DNA of 64,000 bases, taken from the NCBI RefSeq assembly GCF_018619435.1, contig NZ_JAHFZF010000013.1, positions 1-64,000 on the forward strand. Reading direction: 5' to 3'. Below, piece by piece: positions 1 to 9,242 of this stretch. How positions within the stretch are numbered: the stretch's first letter is position 1; every line of letters begins with the position of its first letter. The notes under the pieces are model-generated. The model was not told the DNA's origin, searched no databases, and was given only the letters and a program-made list of their open reading frames with translations. Both the position numbers and the translations under genes were made by a program. The DNA comes from Rhodoferax sp. U11-2br. GTDB lineage: Bacteria > Pseudomonadota > Gammaproteobacteria > Burkholderiales > Burkholderiaceae_C.

Positions 1-36
1 TCCTGGCTCAAGGTGTTGGCCAGATACGGCGGTTAG
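1..36 (+). CDS. possible 3' end of a truncated gene
   Basis: An open frame enters from the left edge and stops with TAG at 34-36, encoding the tail SWLKVLARYGG. A strong hairpin follows immediately, as expected after a gene. Eleven residues are too few to name a family, and the frame may be chance. Confidence 0.3.
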   Translation, partial: SWLKVLARYGG

Positions 37-38
37 CT

Positions 39-68
39 CCCTCTTCCGCCCGGTGGGGCGGGAGAGGG
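39..68. repeat. 13-bp stem, 4-nt loop hairpin
   Basis: CCCTCTTCCGCCC (39-51) pairs with GGGCGGGAGAGGG (56-68) around the loop GGTG, with one G-T pair. No T-run follows on either strand, so it is not a textbook terminator. It could be a GC-rich intergenic repeat or a 3'-end stabilising hairpin. The rest of 69-161 shows nothing recognisable. Confidence 0.6.
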
Positions 69-161
69 CGGGGGAGTGAGTGGGGGTCAGTCACCCGGCT
101 GGCAAGCCAAAAATGCACGAGGGACGATTGGGACAGTCAACAAAAATGGAATATAGAAAAC

Positions 162-1043
162 TCACCTCATCCAAATCGCCCGCCAAAGCAACACCGGCAC
201 ATCCCAAAGCCCCAGCTTGGGCCGCTGCCGCCATGTGGCACAACCCAAAGCCTCGATCTTGTCCAGGATGCGCAACCCACCTTGCACCACCAGTCGTAAT
301 TCCCAGCCCGCACGTCCTGGCACCTTCATCGGGAGTGCTGCACCTCTGAGCATCAGAGCCCTTGCAGATTCAACGTTGTCAGCTATTAAAAGAGCAGCAT
401 TCTGGTTGTGGCTGGTTGGTGAAAAGTCGGCCTCGGTCAGGCCAAAACGGACCAGCGAGGCCTGCGTGATGTACCAGCGCCCGCGCTGGGCGTCCACTGA
501 CACGTCCTGCCAGAAGTTGATCAGTTGCAAGGCGCTGCAAATCTGGTCACTTTGCTGCTGCGACAAGGGGTCTGTCACGCCATACAGATGCAACAGCAAC
601 CGCCCGATCGGGTTGGCCGAGCGCCGGCAGTAGTCCAGCAGCTCGGTCTCGCCGGTGTAGCGGCGTTGCTCATGGGTGTAGCGCACATCCTGCTCAAAAG
701 CGTCAAGCAGGTCGGTGAGCAGCTGCACCGGCAACTGGTGGGTCTGCACGATGTGTTGCAAAGGCGCAAAAACGCTCCTCCAGCGGCCGCTGTCGGTTTG
801 CCCGTGGGTGCTGGCCAGCAAGTCGGCACGGTAGGCCTGCAGGTCAGCCAGACGGGTGCGTACATCGACCTCACCTTCATCGGCCAGATCATCGGCGGTG
901 CGGGCAAAGTGGTAGATGGCAGTGATGGCCGGGCGCAGGTGTGGCGGACACAGCAGGGATGCCACTGGAAAGTTCTCGTAATGGGTGAGGGCTTGCGGCG
1001 CCGGTGTGGTGGTGACTGGGGGGGTGGGTGCTGACGGGCTCAT
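162..1043 (-). CDS. hpnC: HpnC-type squalene/hydroxysqualene synthase
   Basis: A 293-residue protein of the trans-isoprenyl diphosphate synthase fold. The first Asp-rich motif is visible as ARTADDLADEGE (about residues 47-58) and the second as NFWQDVSVDAQRGR, the Mg-diphosphate binding signatures of squalene/phytoene synthases. In hopanoid-making bacteria HpnC works with HpnD and HpnE to make squalene from farnesyl diphosphate via presqualene diphosphate and hydroxysqualene. The N-terminus is Pro/Thr-rich and probably disordered. No partner hpn gene is visible; it would have to lie left of the window. The gene is divergent from the efflux operon. Role is inferred from family; substrate is not proven by the sequence. 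Confidence 0.88.
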   Translation of the reverse strand: MSPSAPTPPVTTTPAPQALTHYENFPVASLLCPPHLRPAITAIYHFARTADDLADEGEVDVRTRLADLQAYRADLLASTHGQTDSGRWRSVFAPLQHIVQTHQLPVQLLTDLLDAFEQDVRYTHEQRRYTGETELLDYCRRSANPIGRLLLHLYGVTDPLSQQQSDQICSALQLINFWQDVSVDAQRGRWYITQASLVRFGLTEADFSPTSHNQNAALLIADNVESARALMLRGAALPMKVPGRAGWELRLVVQGGLRILDKIEALGCATWRQRPKLGLWDVPVLLWRAIWMR

Positions 1044-1099
1044 GGCGGGATCGGTTTCAGTGCGTCACAGTGGGGCGAGGTGGCGGGGCAAGTGATGAA

Positions 1100-1127
1100 T
1101 TGACAGGGCAGTGCAATGGCCTAAAAT
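1100..1127 (+). promoter_or_regulatory. sigma-70 promoter of the RND operon
   Basis: TTGACA (1100-1105), a 16-bp spacer and TAAAAT (1122-1127) give a near-consensus promoter reading into the efflux genes. The start point would fall near 1134, inside the palindrome listed next. Confidence 0.6.
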
Positions 1128-1132
1128 TAATA

Positions 1133-1142
1133 ACCAATTGGT
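1133..1142. promoter_or_regulatory. palindromic operator candidate
   Basis: ACCAATTGGT is a perfect 10-bp palindrome just downstream of the -10 box, over the expected transcription start. A dimeric repressor such as a TetR-family protein could block the efflux promoter here. No regulator gene is adjacent, so the binder is unknown. Confidence 0.4.
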
Positions 1143-1176
1143 CAGTAGTGTGTTCGTTTCTTGAAAGTACCGTCTT

Positions 1177-2376
1177 ATGCCCTTGCAAGCATCCACCATC
1201 CGTTGGCCGGGTTTGAGCCTGACTATAGCCTTGGGCCTGCTGCTGATGGCCTGCTCCAAACCAGCGGTCCCCGAGGAGCCGGTGCGTGCGGTGAAGGTGA
1301 TGACGGTGGGTGTCCAGCCGCTGGTGGCCGGGCTGGACTATGCGGGCGAGGTGCGTGCCCGTGTGGAGTCGCGTCTGGGCTTTCGGGTCGGTGGCAAGCT
1401 GATCAGCCGCACGGTGGAGCCTGGCCAGCGTGTCAAGGCAGGACAGGTGCTGGCTCAGCTGGACCCGCAAGACCTCAAGCTGGCAGCGGATGCGGCACGC
1501 GCCCAGGTGTCCGCAGCCCGCACCAACCGCGACCTGGCCGCCGCTGACTTCAAGCGTTACCAGTCTCTCAAAGAGCAGAACTTCATCAGTGCGGCCGAAC
1601 TGGAGCGCCGCGACACCAGCCTGAAAGCCGCGCAGGCGCAGCTGGACGCCGCCCAGGCGCAACTCTCGGCGCAAGCCAACCAGGCGGCCTACGCCACCCT
1701 GCTGGCCGATGTGTCCGGTGTGGTGACGGCGGTGTTGGCTGAGGTGGGACAGGTGGTGGCCGCTGGCACACCGGTGGTGCAGCTGGCGCAGGAAGGCGCG
1801 CGCGATGTGGTGTTTGCCGTGCCCGAGGACAAACTGGGCGGGATTCAGGTGGGCGCCAGCGTGCTGGTGCGTGGCTGGGTGGCGAGCAGCTCAAACAACG
1901 CCAAGATACGCGAGGTGGCCGGCAGTGCCGACCCGGTGACACGCACCTTTACCGTCAAGGCGGCGCTGCCAGCTACCAGTGATCTGGCGCTGGGCAGCAC
2001 CGTGTCGGTGTTGCCTGCCGGTTTGCAGCGCAGCAACCAGCAGGCCATCAAGCTGCCGACCACCGCCTTGCGCCAGGAGGGGCAAGCCACCGTGGTCTGG
2101 CTGCTGGACACCGGCACGATGACGGTCAGATTGCAGCCGATCCAGATCGCCACCGCCGACGGCAACGAGGTGGTGGTGGCCAGCGGCCTGAGCCCCGGCA
2201 TGCTGGTGGTGACGGCTGGTGTGCATGTGTTGACACCCGGCCAGAAAGTCACGATTTACAAGCCAAATGTGCCTCAAGCCCTGACCAGTCAAGCGCAGAC
2301 AGCTATCAATGGTGCAGCGCCACTGGCGGCGATTGGTGTCGCCCCGGCCGCTGCCGTGTCGGCCCCGGCGCAGTGA
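1177..2376 (+). CDS. RND efflux periplasmic adaptor (membrane fusion) lipoprotein
   Basis: A 399-residue HlyD/AcrA-type adaptor that would link the inner-membrane pump encoded next to an outer-membrane channel. A signal peptide ends in the lipobox LMAC, so Cys26 is probably lipidated and the protein anchored to the inner membrane. The biotinyl-lipoyl-like half-motifs (RVESRLGFRVGGKL and later YATLLADVSGVV) flank an alpha-helical hairpin rich in Ala/Gln (about residues 95-170), followed by beta-barrel and membrane-proximal domains. The last 40 residues are Ala/Pro-rich and contain an in-frame copy of the interspersed repeat (2265-2316). The pump gene follows after 7 bp, so they form one operon. 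Substrate cannot be read from sequence. Confidence 0.9.
   Translation: MPLQASTIRWPGLSLTIALGLLLMACSKPAVPEEPVRAVKVMTVGVQPLVAGLDYAGEVRARVESRLGFRVGGKLISRTVEPGQRVKAGQVLAQLDPQDLKLAADAARAQVSAARTNRDLAAADFKRYQSLKEQNFISAAELERRDTSLKAAQAQLDAAQAQLSAQANQAAYATLLADVSGVVTAVLAEVGQVVAAGTPVVQLAQEGARDVVFAVPEDKLGGIQVGASVLVRGWVASSSNNAKIREVAGSADPVTRTFTVKAALPATSDLALGSTVSVLPAGLQRSNQQAIKLPTTALRQEGQATVVWLLDTGTMTVRLQPIQIATADGNEVVVASGLSPGMLVVTAGVHVLTPGQKVTIYKPNVPQALTSQAQTAINGAAPLAAIGVAPAAAVSAPAQ
2265..2316 (+). repeat. interspersed repeat copy, coding (efflux adaptor C-terminus)
   Basis: Matches the family by the spaced blocks CCTCAAGCCCT, AAGCG and AGCTATCAA. It is translated as NVPQALTSQAQTAINGA, in the same codon frame as the copies in the asparaginase and dnaX genes. 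Confidence 0.6.
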
Positions 2377-2383
2377 GGCGCGT

Positions 2384-5300
2384 ATGACGAGGCCCGATCT
2401 GGACAACAACCAAGGGTTTAACCTGTCACGCTGGGCGCTGGAGCACGCGCCGCTGACACGATTTTTGATGGTGGTGCTGATGGTGCTGGGCGCGGCCAGC
2501 TACTTCCAGCTCGGGCAGGATGAAGACCCGCCCTTCACCTTTCGGGCGATGGTGGTGCGTGCCTACTGGCCCGGTGCCAGTGCGCAGCAAATGGCCGAGC
2601 AGGTCACCGACAAGCTTGAGCGCACGCTGCAGGAGGTGCCTTACGCCGACAAGATCCGCAGCTACTCCAAGCCGGGTGAGTCACAGATCATCTTCCAGAT
2701 CAAGGAGCATGCGCGCGGCGACGAGGTGGCCAACGTCTGGTACCAGACACGCAAAAAAATTGGCGACATGCGCAACAGCTTGCCGCAGGGTGTGCAAGGC
2801 CCGTTTTTCAACGACGACTTTGGGGATGTGTTTGGCGTGATTTACGCGCTGCAAGCGCCGGGTTTCAGTTATGCCGAAGTCAAAACCTTTGCGGACGAGG
2901 TGCGCCAGCAGTTGCTGCGGGTGCCCGATGTGGCCAAGGTCGAGTTGTTTGGTGACCAGGCGGAAAAACTGTTTGTGGAGATTTCGGCCAAACGGCTGGC
3001 TCAGCTGGGCCTGGACATGAACACGGTGCTGGCACAACTGACACAACAAAACGCGGTGGAGTCGGCCGGTGCGGTGCAAACCCCGCTGGATGTGGTGCAG
3101 GTGCGTGTGGCTGGCCAGTTCACCGCGGTGGATGAGCTGGCTACGATGCCGATTCGTGCGCCCGGGGTGGCTGGCAAACAGCTCCGACTGGGCGACATTG
3201 CCACCATCCGGCGGGCGTATGTGGACCCACCGGCGGTGAAAGTGCGTTTTCAGGGCCAGGAGGTGGTGGCCTTGGGTGTTTCGATGGCCAAGGGGGGCGA
3301 CATCATTGCCCTGGGCAAGGCGTTGGACCTGGCCACGCAACACATTGCGAAGACCTTGCCGGTGGGGGTGACACTGGCGCAAATCCAGGATCAGCCCAAG
3401 TCGGTGGCCAACTCGGTGAACGAGTTTGTCAGGGTGTTGATCGAGGCCGTGGCGATTGTGCTGGCGGTGAGTTTCCTGAGCCTGGGTTTGCACAAGCGCC
3501 CCGGTACCCACCCGCTTTTCAAGCGTTGGACGCTCGACATGCGCCCGGGTCTGGTGGTGGGCATCACCATTCCGCTGGTGTTGGCGATGACCTTTCTGGC
3601 GATGCACTACTGGGGCATCGGGCTGCACAAGATTTCGCTGGGCTCGCTGATCATTGCGCTGGGTCTGCTGGTGGATGACGCCATCATTGCGGTGGAAATG
3701 ATGGTGCGTAAGATGGAGGAGGGCTTTGACAAGGTGCGCGCCGCCACCTTCGCCTACGAGATCACCGCGATGCCGATGTTGACCGGCACCCTGATCACCG
3801 CGACCGGGTTTTTGCCGATTGGCATTGCCAAGTCGATGACCGGTGAATACACCTTTGCAATTTTTGCGGTGACGGTGATTGCGCTGTGTTTGAGTTGGAT
3901 CGTCTCGGTGTATTTTGTGCCTTACCTCGGTGTGCGCCTCTTGACTGCGCCGCCGCATGTGGTGGCCCATGCCGAGAGTGGTGCGGTGCTGGCACAAGGC
4001 GAAGTGCATGACATGTACGACACCCCGTTTTACAACTGGTTTCGCCGCACGGTGAGCGCCTGTGTGCGCCGACGCTGGCTCACCATCGCGGTGACGCTGT
4101 TGCTGTTTGTGCTGGGGCTGCTGGGCATGGGCCAGGTGCAGCAGCAGTTTTTCCCGGATTCGGCGCGCCCGGAAATCACGGTGGACTTGTGGTCACCCGA
4201 GGGAACCGCTTTTGCCAGCACCGAAGAGGTGGCCAAACGGGTGGAGGCGCGTCTGCTGGCCGAGCCGGGCATTGTGTCGGTGACCCAATGGGTGGGTTCT
4301 GGCGTGCCGCGTTTTTACCTGCCGCTGGAGCAGATTTTTCAGCAGACCAATGTGTCGCAGCTGATTGTGTTGCCCCAGGATCTGGCGACACGTGAGCGTT
4401 TGCGCCACAAGCTGCCGGCGCTGCTGGCCCAGGAGTTTCCCGAGGTGCGGGGGCGGGTGCAACTGCTGGCCAACGGGCCACCGGTGGCCTACCCGGTGCA
4501 GTTCCGGGTGATCGGCCAAGACCCGCAGGGCTTGCGCAGTCGTGCCGACGAGGTCAAGGCCCTGATGCGGCAAAACCCGCACACCCGGGGTGTCAATGAC
4601 AACTGGAATGAGTCGATCAAGGTCATGCGACTGGAAGTGGACCAGACCAAGGCGCGTGCGCTGGGTGTCAGCAGCCAGTCCATTGCCCAGGCGACCAAAA
4701 CCACGCTGAGCGGCAGCAGCATTGGCCAGTTCCGCGAGGCAGACAAACTGATTGACATCGTGCTGCGCCAGCCGCTCGATGAGCGCAGCGCCATCACCGA
4801 CATCGCCAATGCCTATGTGCCCACCAGTTCGGGCCAGTCGGTGCCGCTGCTGCAAATCGCCAAGCCGGTGTTCACCTGGGAGCCCGGTGTTCTCTGGCGC
4901 GAGGGGCGGGATTACGCCATCACCGTGCAGAGCGACATTGCCGATGGCAAACAGGGCGCCACCGTGACTCAGGCGTTGCTGCCGCAGCTCAGGGCATTGG
5001 AGGCCCAATGGGCGCAGACCGGGCAGGGTGACTACCGCATTGTGGTCGCTGGTGCGGTGGCGGAGAGCGCCAAAGGATCGGCGGCGATTGTGGCGGGTAT
5101 CCCGATCATGTTGTTCATCACCTTCACGCTGCTGATGCTGCAATTGCACAGCTTCAGCCGGGCGGTGCTGGTATTTCTGACCGGGCCCTTGGGCATTGTG
5201 GGTGTGGCTGTGGCGTTGTTGCTGCTGAATCGGCCGTTTGGTTTTGTGGCGCTTTTGGGGGTGATTGCGTTGATGGGCATGATCCAGCGCAACTCGGTGA

Positions 5301-5566
5301 TTCTGATTGACCAGATCGAGCAGGACCGCGCCCGCGGTGTAGCCCCCTTGGAGGCAATTGTGGAGGCGGCAGTGCGCCGACTGCGCCCGATTGTGCTGAC
5401 CGCAGCCGCTGCGGTGCTGGCGATGATTCCGCTGTCGCGCTCGGTGTTCTGGGGGCCGATGGCGGTGGCGATCATGGGTGGTTTGATCGTGGCCACGGTG
5501 CTGACGCTGTTGGCTTTGCCCGCCATGTATGCAGCCTGGTTCAGGGTGACTGTCCACAGCAAATAA
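2384..5566 (+). CDS. RND efflux transporter permease (AcrB/HAE1-like)
   Basis: A 1060-residue inner-membrane proton-driven pump, close to the usual length of about 1030-1050. An N-terminal membrane helix (LTRFLMVVLMVLGAASYFQL) leads into the first large periplasmic loop. Helix 4 carries the paired acidic residues in GLLVDDAIIAVE that relay protons, and a second set of helices (IAGIPIMLFITFTLLML, FVALLGVIALMGMIQRNSVILID) ends at residue 1060. The ATG at 2384 is chosen because GAGG lies 5 nt upstream, the family N-terminus begins there, and it follows the adaptor stop by 7 bp; the open frame extends 25 codons further upstream inside the adaptor gene. No outer-membrane factor is encoded here, so the complex probably borrows one from elsewhere. 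Confidence 0.93.
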   Translation: MTRPDLDNNQGFNLSRWALEHAPLTRFLMVVLMVLGAASYFQLGQDEDPPFTFRAMVVRAYWPGASAQQMAEQVTDKLERTLQEVPYADKIRSYSKPGESQIIFQIKEHARGDEVANVWYQTRKKIGDMRNSLPQGVQGPFFNDDFGDVFGVIYALQAPGFSYAEVKTFADEVRQQLLRVPDVAKVELFGDQAEKLFVEISAKRLAQLGLDMNTVLAQLTQQNAVESAGAVQTPLDVVQVRVAGQFTAVDELATMPIRAPGVAGKQLRLGDIATIRRAYVDPPAVKVRFQGQEVVALGVSMAKGGDIIALGKALDLATQHIAKTLPVGVTLAQIQDQPKSVANSVNEFVRVLIEAVAIVLAVSFLSLGLHKRPGTHPLFKRWTLDMRPGLVVGITIPLVLAMTFLAMHYWGIGLHKISLGSLIIALGLLVDDAIIAVEMMVRKMEEGFDKVRAATFAYEITAMPMLTGTLITATGFLPIGIAKSMTGEYTFAIFAVTVIALCLSWIVSVYFVPYLGVRLLTAPPHVVAHAESGAVLAQGEVHDMYDTPFYNWFRRTVSACVRRRWLTIAVTLLLFVLGLLGMGQVQQQFFPDSARPEITVDLWSPEGTAFASTEEVAKRVEARLLAEPGIVSVTQWVGSGVPRFYLPLEQIFQQTNVSQLIVLPQDLATRERLRHKLPALLAQEFPEVRGRVQLLANGPPVAYPVQFRVIGQDPQGLRSRADEVKALMRQNPHTRGVNDNWNESIKVMRLEVDQTKARALGVSSQSIAQATKTTLSGSSIGQFREADKLIDIVLRQPLDERSAITDIANAYVPTSSGQSVPLLQIAKPVFTWEPGVLWREGRDYAITVQSDIADGKQGATVTQALLPQLRALEAQWAQTGQGDYRIVVAGAVAESAKGSAAIVAGIPIMLFITFTLLMLQLHSFSRAVLVFLTGPLGIVGVAVALLLLNRPFGFVALLGVIALMGMIQRNSVILIDQIEQDRARGVAPLEAIVEAAVRRLRPIVLTAAAAVLAMIPLSRSVFWGPMAVAIMGGLIVATVLTLLALPAMYAAWFRVTVHSK

Positions 5567-5656
5567 CTGAGCTGCGGCAATTTCTCAAGATTTAAGCGCT
5601 GGGGTCGCTCGGGTGAGGGCTTGGCCTCAGGTTAAAATTCGAGGCTGACCAATTTC

Positions 5657-5681
5657 TGGGGGCGGTTTTTACCAGCCCCCA
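5657..5681. other. GC-rich stem-loop before tRNA-Leu
   Basis: TGGGGGC (5657-5663) pairs with GCCCCCA (5675-5681), with inner GGT/ACC pairs around a T-rich loop. It lies 8 bp before tRNA-Leu and has no T-run after it. It may end efflux transcription weakly or lie in the tRNA leader. Confidence 0.4.
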
Positions 5682-5688
5682 TTAATTT

Positions 5689-5775
5689 GCGCGGGTGGCG
5701 AAATTGGTAGACGCACCAGGTTTAGGTCCTGACGCTGGCAACAGTGTGCGGGTTCGAGTCCCGCCCCGCGCACCA
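5689..5775 (+). tRNA. tRNA-Leu (anticodon TAG)
   Basis: An 87-nt cloverleaf with acceptor stem GCGCGGG/CCCGCGC, a T-arm with GGTTCGAGTCC, a long class II variable arm and encoded CCA (5773-5775). The anticodon loop contains TTTAGGT, giving anticodon TAG, which reads CUN leucine codons. The trigger factor gene starts 22 bp downstream and may share the transcript. Confidence 0.95.
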
Positions 5776-5797
5776 CTCATATTTTTGGAGATGAAAG

Positions 5798-7108
5798 ATG
5801 GCCGTTGCTGTAGAAACTCTTGAGAAGCTCGAACGCAAAATGACGTTGAGCCTGCCCCTGGACACCATTCAGGCAGAGGTGAGCGCGCGTTTGAAGAAGA
5901 TGGCCCGCACCGTGAAGATGGATGGTTTTCGCCCGGGTAAGGTGCCGATGAATGTGGTGGCCCAGCGTTACGGCTATTCCGTGCAATACGAAGTGATGAA
6001 CGACAAGGTAGGCGAGGCGTTTTTTAATGCCGCCAACGAGGCGCAGTTGCGCGTGGCAGGTCAGCCCAAGATCAACGAAAAAGCCGGTGCACCCGAGGGC
6101 GAATTGGCATTTGAAGCCATTTTTGAGGTCTATCCAGAGGTCAAGATTGGTGATCTGAGCACCGCTGATGTGGAAAAAATCACCACCGAGGTGACCGACG
6201 CCGCCATCGACAAGACCCTGGAAATCCTGCGCAAACAACGTCGCACTTTCTCCCAGCGCGCCCATGACAGCCAGGCCGCTACGGGTGACCGCGTCACCGT
6301 TGACTTTGAAGGAAAAATTGACGGCGAGCCGTTTGACGGCGGCAAGGCGCAAGACTTTCAGTTCATCCTGGGTGATGGCCAAATGCTCAAGGAGTTTGAG
6401 GAGGCCACGCTGGGTCTGAAGTCGGGCGAGAGCAAGACTTTCCCGTTGGCCTTTCCTGCTGACTACCATGGCAAGGATGTGGCGGGTAAAACTGCTGACT
6501 TCATGGTCACGGTCAAGAAAATCGAAGCAGCTCACCTGCCAGAGGTGGATGATGCGCTGGCCAAATCGCTCGGTATTGAAGATGCCACCGTGCAAGGTTT
6601 GCGCGCTGACATTAAAAAGAACCTGGAGCGTGAAGTGAAGTTCCGCTTGCTGGCCCGTAACAAGACCGCCGTGATGGATGCGCTGGTGGCGAAGGCTGAA
6701 CTCGATTTGCCCAATGCCAGCGTTCAGGCTGAAATTGCCCGTTTGCTCGAAGGTGCCCGCGCTGACCTCAAGCAACGCGGTATCAAAGATGCGGACAAGG
6801 TCACGATTCCCGATGATGTGTTCCGTCCCCAAGCTGAGCGCCGTGTGCGTTTGGGTCTGGTGGTGGCTGAGTTGGTGCGTGCCAACAGCTTGCAAGCCAA
6901 GATGGAGCAAATCAAGGCCCATGTGGATGAGTTGGCTGCCAGCTACGAAAAACCCGCTGAAGTGTCGCGTTGGTATTTCAGCGACAACAAGCGTCTGGCC
7001 GAGGTGGAAGCCATTGTTCTGGAAAACAACGTGACTGACTTTGTGTTGTCCCAGGCCAAAGTGACTGAAAAAGCGGTTGGCTTTGACGAGCTGATGGCGC
7101 AAAACTAA
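5798..7108 (+). CDS. tig: trigger factor, ribosome-bound chaperone
   Basis: A 436-residue trigger factor of normal length. The N-terminal ribosome-binding domain has the signature GFRPGKVP (about residues 44-51). The central FKBP-like prolyl isomerase domain (about 160-245) shows [25 protein letters not shown], and the rest is the helical chaperone domain. It binds near the ribosome exit tunnel and shields nascent chains. The start has GGAG 7 nt upstream. It heads the classic order tig-clpP-clpX-lon, with a terminator-like hairpin after it, so clpP may also have its own promoter. Confidence 0.97.
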   Translation: MAVAVETLEKLERKMTLSLPLDTIQAEVSARLKKMARTVKMDGFRPGKVPMNVVAQRYGYSVQYEVMNDKVGEAFFNAANEAQLRVAGQPKINEKAGAPEGELAFEAIFEVYPEVKIGDLSTADVEKITTEVTDAAIDKTLEILRKQRRTFSQRAHDSQAATGDRVTVDFEGKIDGEPFDGGKAQDFQFILGDGQMLKEFEEATLGLKSGESKTFPLAFPADYHGKDVAGKTADFMVTVKKIEAAHLPEVDDALAKSLGIEDATVQGLRADIKKNLEREVKFRLLARNKTAVMDALVAKAELDLPNASVQAEIARLLEGARADLKQRGIKDADKVTIPDDVFRPQAERRVRLGLVVAELVRANSLQAKMEQIKAHVDELAASYEKPAEVSRWYFSDNKRLAEVEAIVLENNVTDFVLSQAKVTEKAVGFDELMAQN

Positions 7109-7135
7109 GCGTTTGCCACTGTCGGTCTTTAAATT

Positions 7136-7174
7136 GGGGCTTGGGTCTGGCTTGTAGTCAGACAAACAAGCCCC
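7136..7174 (+). terminator. hairpin terminator after tig
   Basis: GGGGCTTG (7136-7143) pairs with CAAGCCCC (7167-7174), and inside the loop GTCTG pairs with CAGAC. A T-rich stretch (ATTTCATTTATT) follows. It probably gives partial termination between tig and clpP. Confidence 0.6.
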
Positions 7175-7252
7175 ATTTCATTTATTGGCTTGTGTTTTTA
7201 GCTACAGTAGAGCCAGTTTTTGAGATCTAACCCAAACCTTCGCGGGAGTGCA

Positions 7253-7852
7253 ATGGACATACAGAATTTGGGCATGGTGCCCATGGTGATTGAGCAGTCA
7301 GGCCGTGGTGAACGTTCTTACGACATTTACTCGCGTCTGCTCAAGGAACGTGTCATTTTTTTGGTCGGCCCGGTTAATGACCATGTGGCCAATCTGGTGG
7401 TGGCGCAGTTGTTGTTTTTGGAGAGCGAAAACCCTGATAAGGACATTTCGTTCTACATCAACTCGCCAGGTGGCTCCGTGAGCGCCGGTATGGCGATTTA
7501 CGACACCATGAATTTCATCAAGCCGCAGGTGTCCACACTGTGCACTGGTTTTGCCGCCAGCATGGGTGCGTTTCTGCTTGCTGCAGGTGAAAAAGGCAAA
7601 CGGTTTTCACTGCCTAACTCCAAGATCATGATTCACCAGCCTTCGGGCGGCAGCCAGGGGCAGGCGACAGAGATCGAGATTCAGGCGCGTGAAATTCTGA
7701 AAACCCGTGAACAGCTCAACAAAATTTTGGCAGAGCGCACAGGGCAACCGCTGGAACGTGTTGAACGCGACACCGAACGTGACTACTACATGTCGGCTGA
7801 TGAATCCAAGGAATATGGTCTGATTGACCAAGTTATCTCAAAAAGGGCGTAG
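7253..7852 (+). CDS. clpP: ClpP protease catalytic subunit
   Basis: A 199-residue serine peptidase that assembles into the double-heptamer ClpP barrel and degrades substrates fed by ClpX or ClpA. The catalytic Ser103 lies in [11 protein letters not shown] and His128 in MIHQPSGG; the Asp lies near residue 177. The ATG at 7253 is preferred over an upstream in-frame TTG (7220) because GGGAG sits 5 nt before it and the family N-terminus starts there. clpX begins 6 bp after the stop, so the two are co-transcribed. Confidence 0.97.
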   Translation: MDIQNLGMVPMVIEQSGRGERSYDIYSRLLKERVIFLVGPVNDHVANLVVAQLLFLESENPDKDISFYINSPGGSVSAGMAIYDTMNFIKPQVSTLCTGFAASMGAFLLAAGEKGKRFSLPNSKIMIHQPSGGSQGQATEIEIQAREILKTREQLNKILAERTGQPLERVERDTERDYYMSADESKEYGLIDQVISKRA

Positions 7853-7858
7853 TTCAAA

Positions 7859-9121
7859 ATGGCCGAAAAAAAAGGCTCCTCCGGCGAAAAAACGCTGTAT
7901 TGCTCGTTTTGTGGCAAGAGCCAGCATGAAGTCAAGAAACTGATTGCTGGCCCCTCGGTTTTTGTCTGTGATGAGTGTATTGAGCTATGCAACGAAATCA
8001 TTCGTGATGAGTTGCCTCAGTCCACTGACACCGTTGGCAAGAACGAGTTGCCCACGCCGGCTGAAATCAAGGCCAATCTGGACAATTATGTGATTGGTCA
8101 GGAGCCAGCCAAACGTATTTTGGCGGTGGCGGTTTACAACCATTACAAGCGCCTGAAGCACCAGGAAAAGTCTTCCAAAGACGATGTGGAGTTGTCCAAA
8201 AGCAATATTTTGCTGATTGGCCCCACGGGCTCCGGCAAGACACTGTTGGCGCAAACCTTGGCACGTATGCTGGACGTGCCGTTTGTCATGGCGGATGCCA
8301 CCACCTTGACCGAAGCAGGTTATGTGGGTGAAGACGTCGAAAACATCGTCCTCAAACTGCTGCAAAGTTGCAACTACGAGGTGGAGCGTGCGCAGCGCGG
8401 GATTGTTTACATCGATGAAATCGACAAGATTTCGCGCAAATCTGACAACCCATCGATCACCCGCGACGTGTCGGGCGAAGGTGTCCAGCAGGCATTGCTG
8501 AAGCTGATTGAAGGCACCATGGCCAGTGTGCCTCCGCAAGGCGGGCGTAAACACCCCAATCAGGATTTTGTTCAGGTTGACACCACCAATATCCTGTTTA
8601 TCTGCGGTGGTGCTTTTGCGGGCTTGGAAAAAGTCATCGATAACCGCACAGAATCATCAGGGATCGGATTTGGTGCTGCTGTTAAAAGCAAGCAAAACCG
8701 CAATCTGACCGAGGTGTTCAAGGAGGTTGAGCCGGAAGATCTGATCAAGTTTGGCTTGATCCCGGAACTGGTGGGTCGTATGCCCGTGGTGGCGACGTTG
8801 GGAGAACTCAGCGAAGAGACACTGGTGCAGATACTGACCGAGCCAAAAAATGCCTTGGTCAAGCAGTACAGCAAGTTGCTCGCGATGGAAGGTGTTGATC
8901 TCGAGATCCGTCCGTCGGCCTTGAACGCTATTGCCAAAAAGGCGCTGGCTCGTAAAACAGGTGCGCGCGGTTTGCGCTCTATTCTGGAACTGGCCTTGAT
9001 CGACACCATGTTCGACTTGCCCAATGCCTCTAACGTTGAAAAAGTGGTGCTTGACGAGTCCACCATCGAAGAAAACAAGCAACCTTTGCTGGTGTACCGC
9101 GAAGTGGCCAAAAAGGCTTGA
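7859..9121 (+). CDS. clpX: ClpX unfoldase ATPase subunit
   Basis: A 420-residue AAA+ unfoldase that recognises, unfolds and translocates substrates into ClpP. The N-terminal zinc-binding dimer domain has Cys15, Cys18, Cys37 and Cys40. Walker A is GPTGSGKT (about residues 121-128), Walker B is IVYIDEIDK, and the ClpP-docking IGF-type loop is SGIGFGA. Length is normal. A G5-C5 hairpin follows, separating it from lon. Confidence 0.97.
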   Translation: MAEKKGSSGEKTLYCSFCGKSQHEVKKLIAGPSVFVCDECIELCNEIIRDELPQSTDTVGKNELPTPAEIKANLDNYVIGQEPAKRILAVAVYNHYKRLKHQEKSSKDDVELSKSNILLIGPTGSGKTLLAQTLARMLDVPFVMADATTLTEAGYVGEDVENIVLKLLQSCNYEVERAQRGIVYIDEIDKISRKSDNPSITRDVSGEGVQQALLKLIEGTMASVPPQGGRKHPNQDFVQVDTTNILFICGGAFAGLEKVIDNRTESSGIGFGAAVKSKQNRNLTEVFKEVEPEDLIKFGLIPELVGRMPVVATLGELSEETLVQILTEPKNALVKQYSKLLAMEGVDLEIRPSALNAIAKKALARKTGARGLRSILELALIDTMFDLPNASNVEKVVLDESTIEENKQPLLVYREVAKKA

Positions 9122-9135
9122 TTTGGTCTGTCTTC

Positions 9136-9163
9136 GGGGGGGTTTTGCCCCCATCGCGTTTTT
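9136..9163 (+). terminator. terminator-like hairpin after clpX
   Basis: A run of seven G (9136-9142) can pair with CCCCC (9148-9152), followed by a T5 run (9159-9163). It probably ends the clpPX transcript and makes lon depend on its own promoter. Confidence 0.5.
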
Positions 9164-9189
9164 ATGACCTGCAGATAATAGGCTGGCCG

Positions 9190-9217
9190 CTTGAAATGCG
9201 GTCACGTCGCTCCATAT
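9190..9217 (+). promoter_or_regulatory. heat-shock (sigma-32) promoter of lon
   Basis: CTTGAAA (9190-9196) matches the sigma-32 -35 consensus exactly. After 13 bp, CTCCATAT (9210-9217) matches the -10 consensus CCCCATNT at all but one fixed position. It lies 26 bp before the lon start. Confidence 0.7.
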
Positions 9218-9242
9218 CCAACAGGTAACAAAAGGATGTTTT

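Noticed and set aside
2681..4009. Long reverse open frame opposite the RND permease (and another at 4193-5557)
   Set aside because: His/Gln/Arg-rich translations typical of the antisense of GC-rich genes; no motif or ribosome site.
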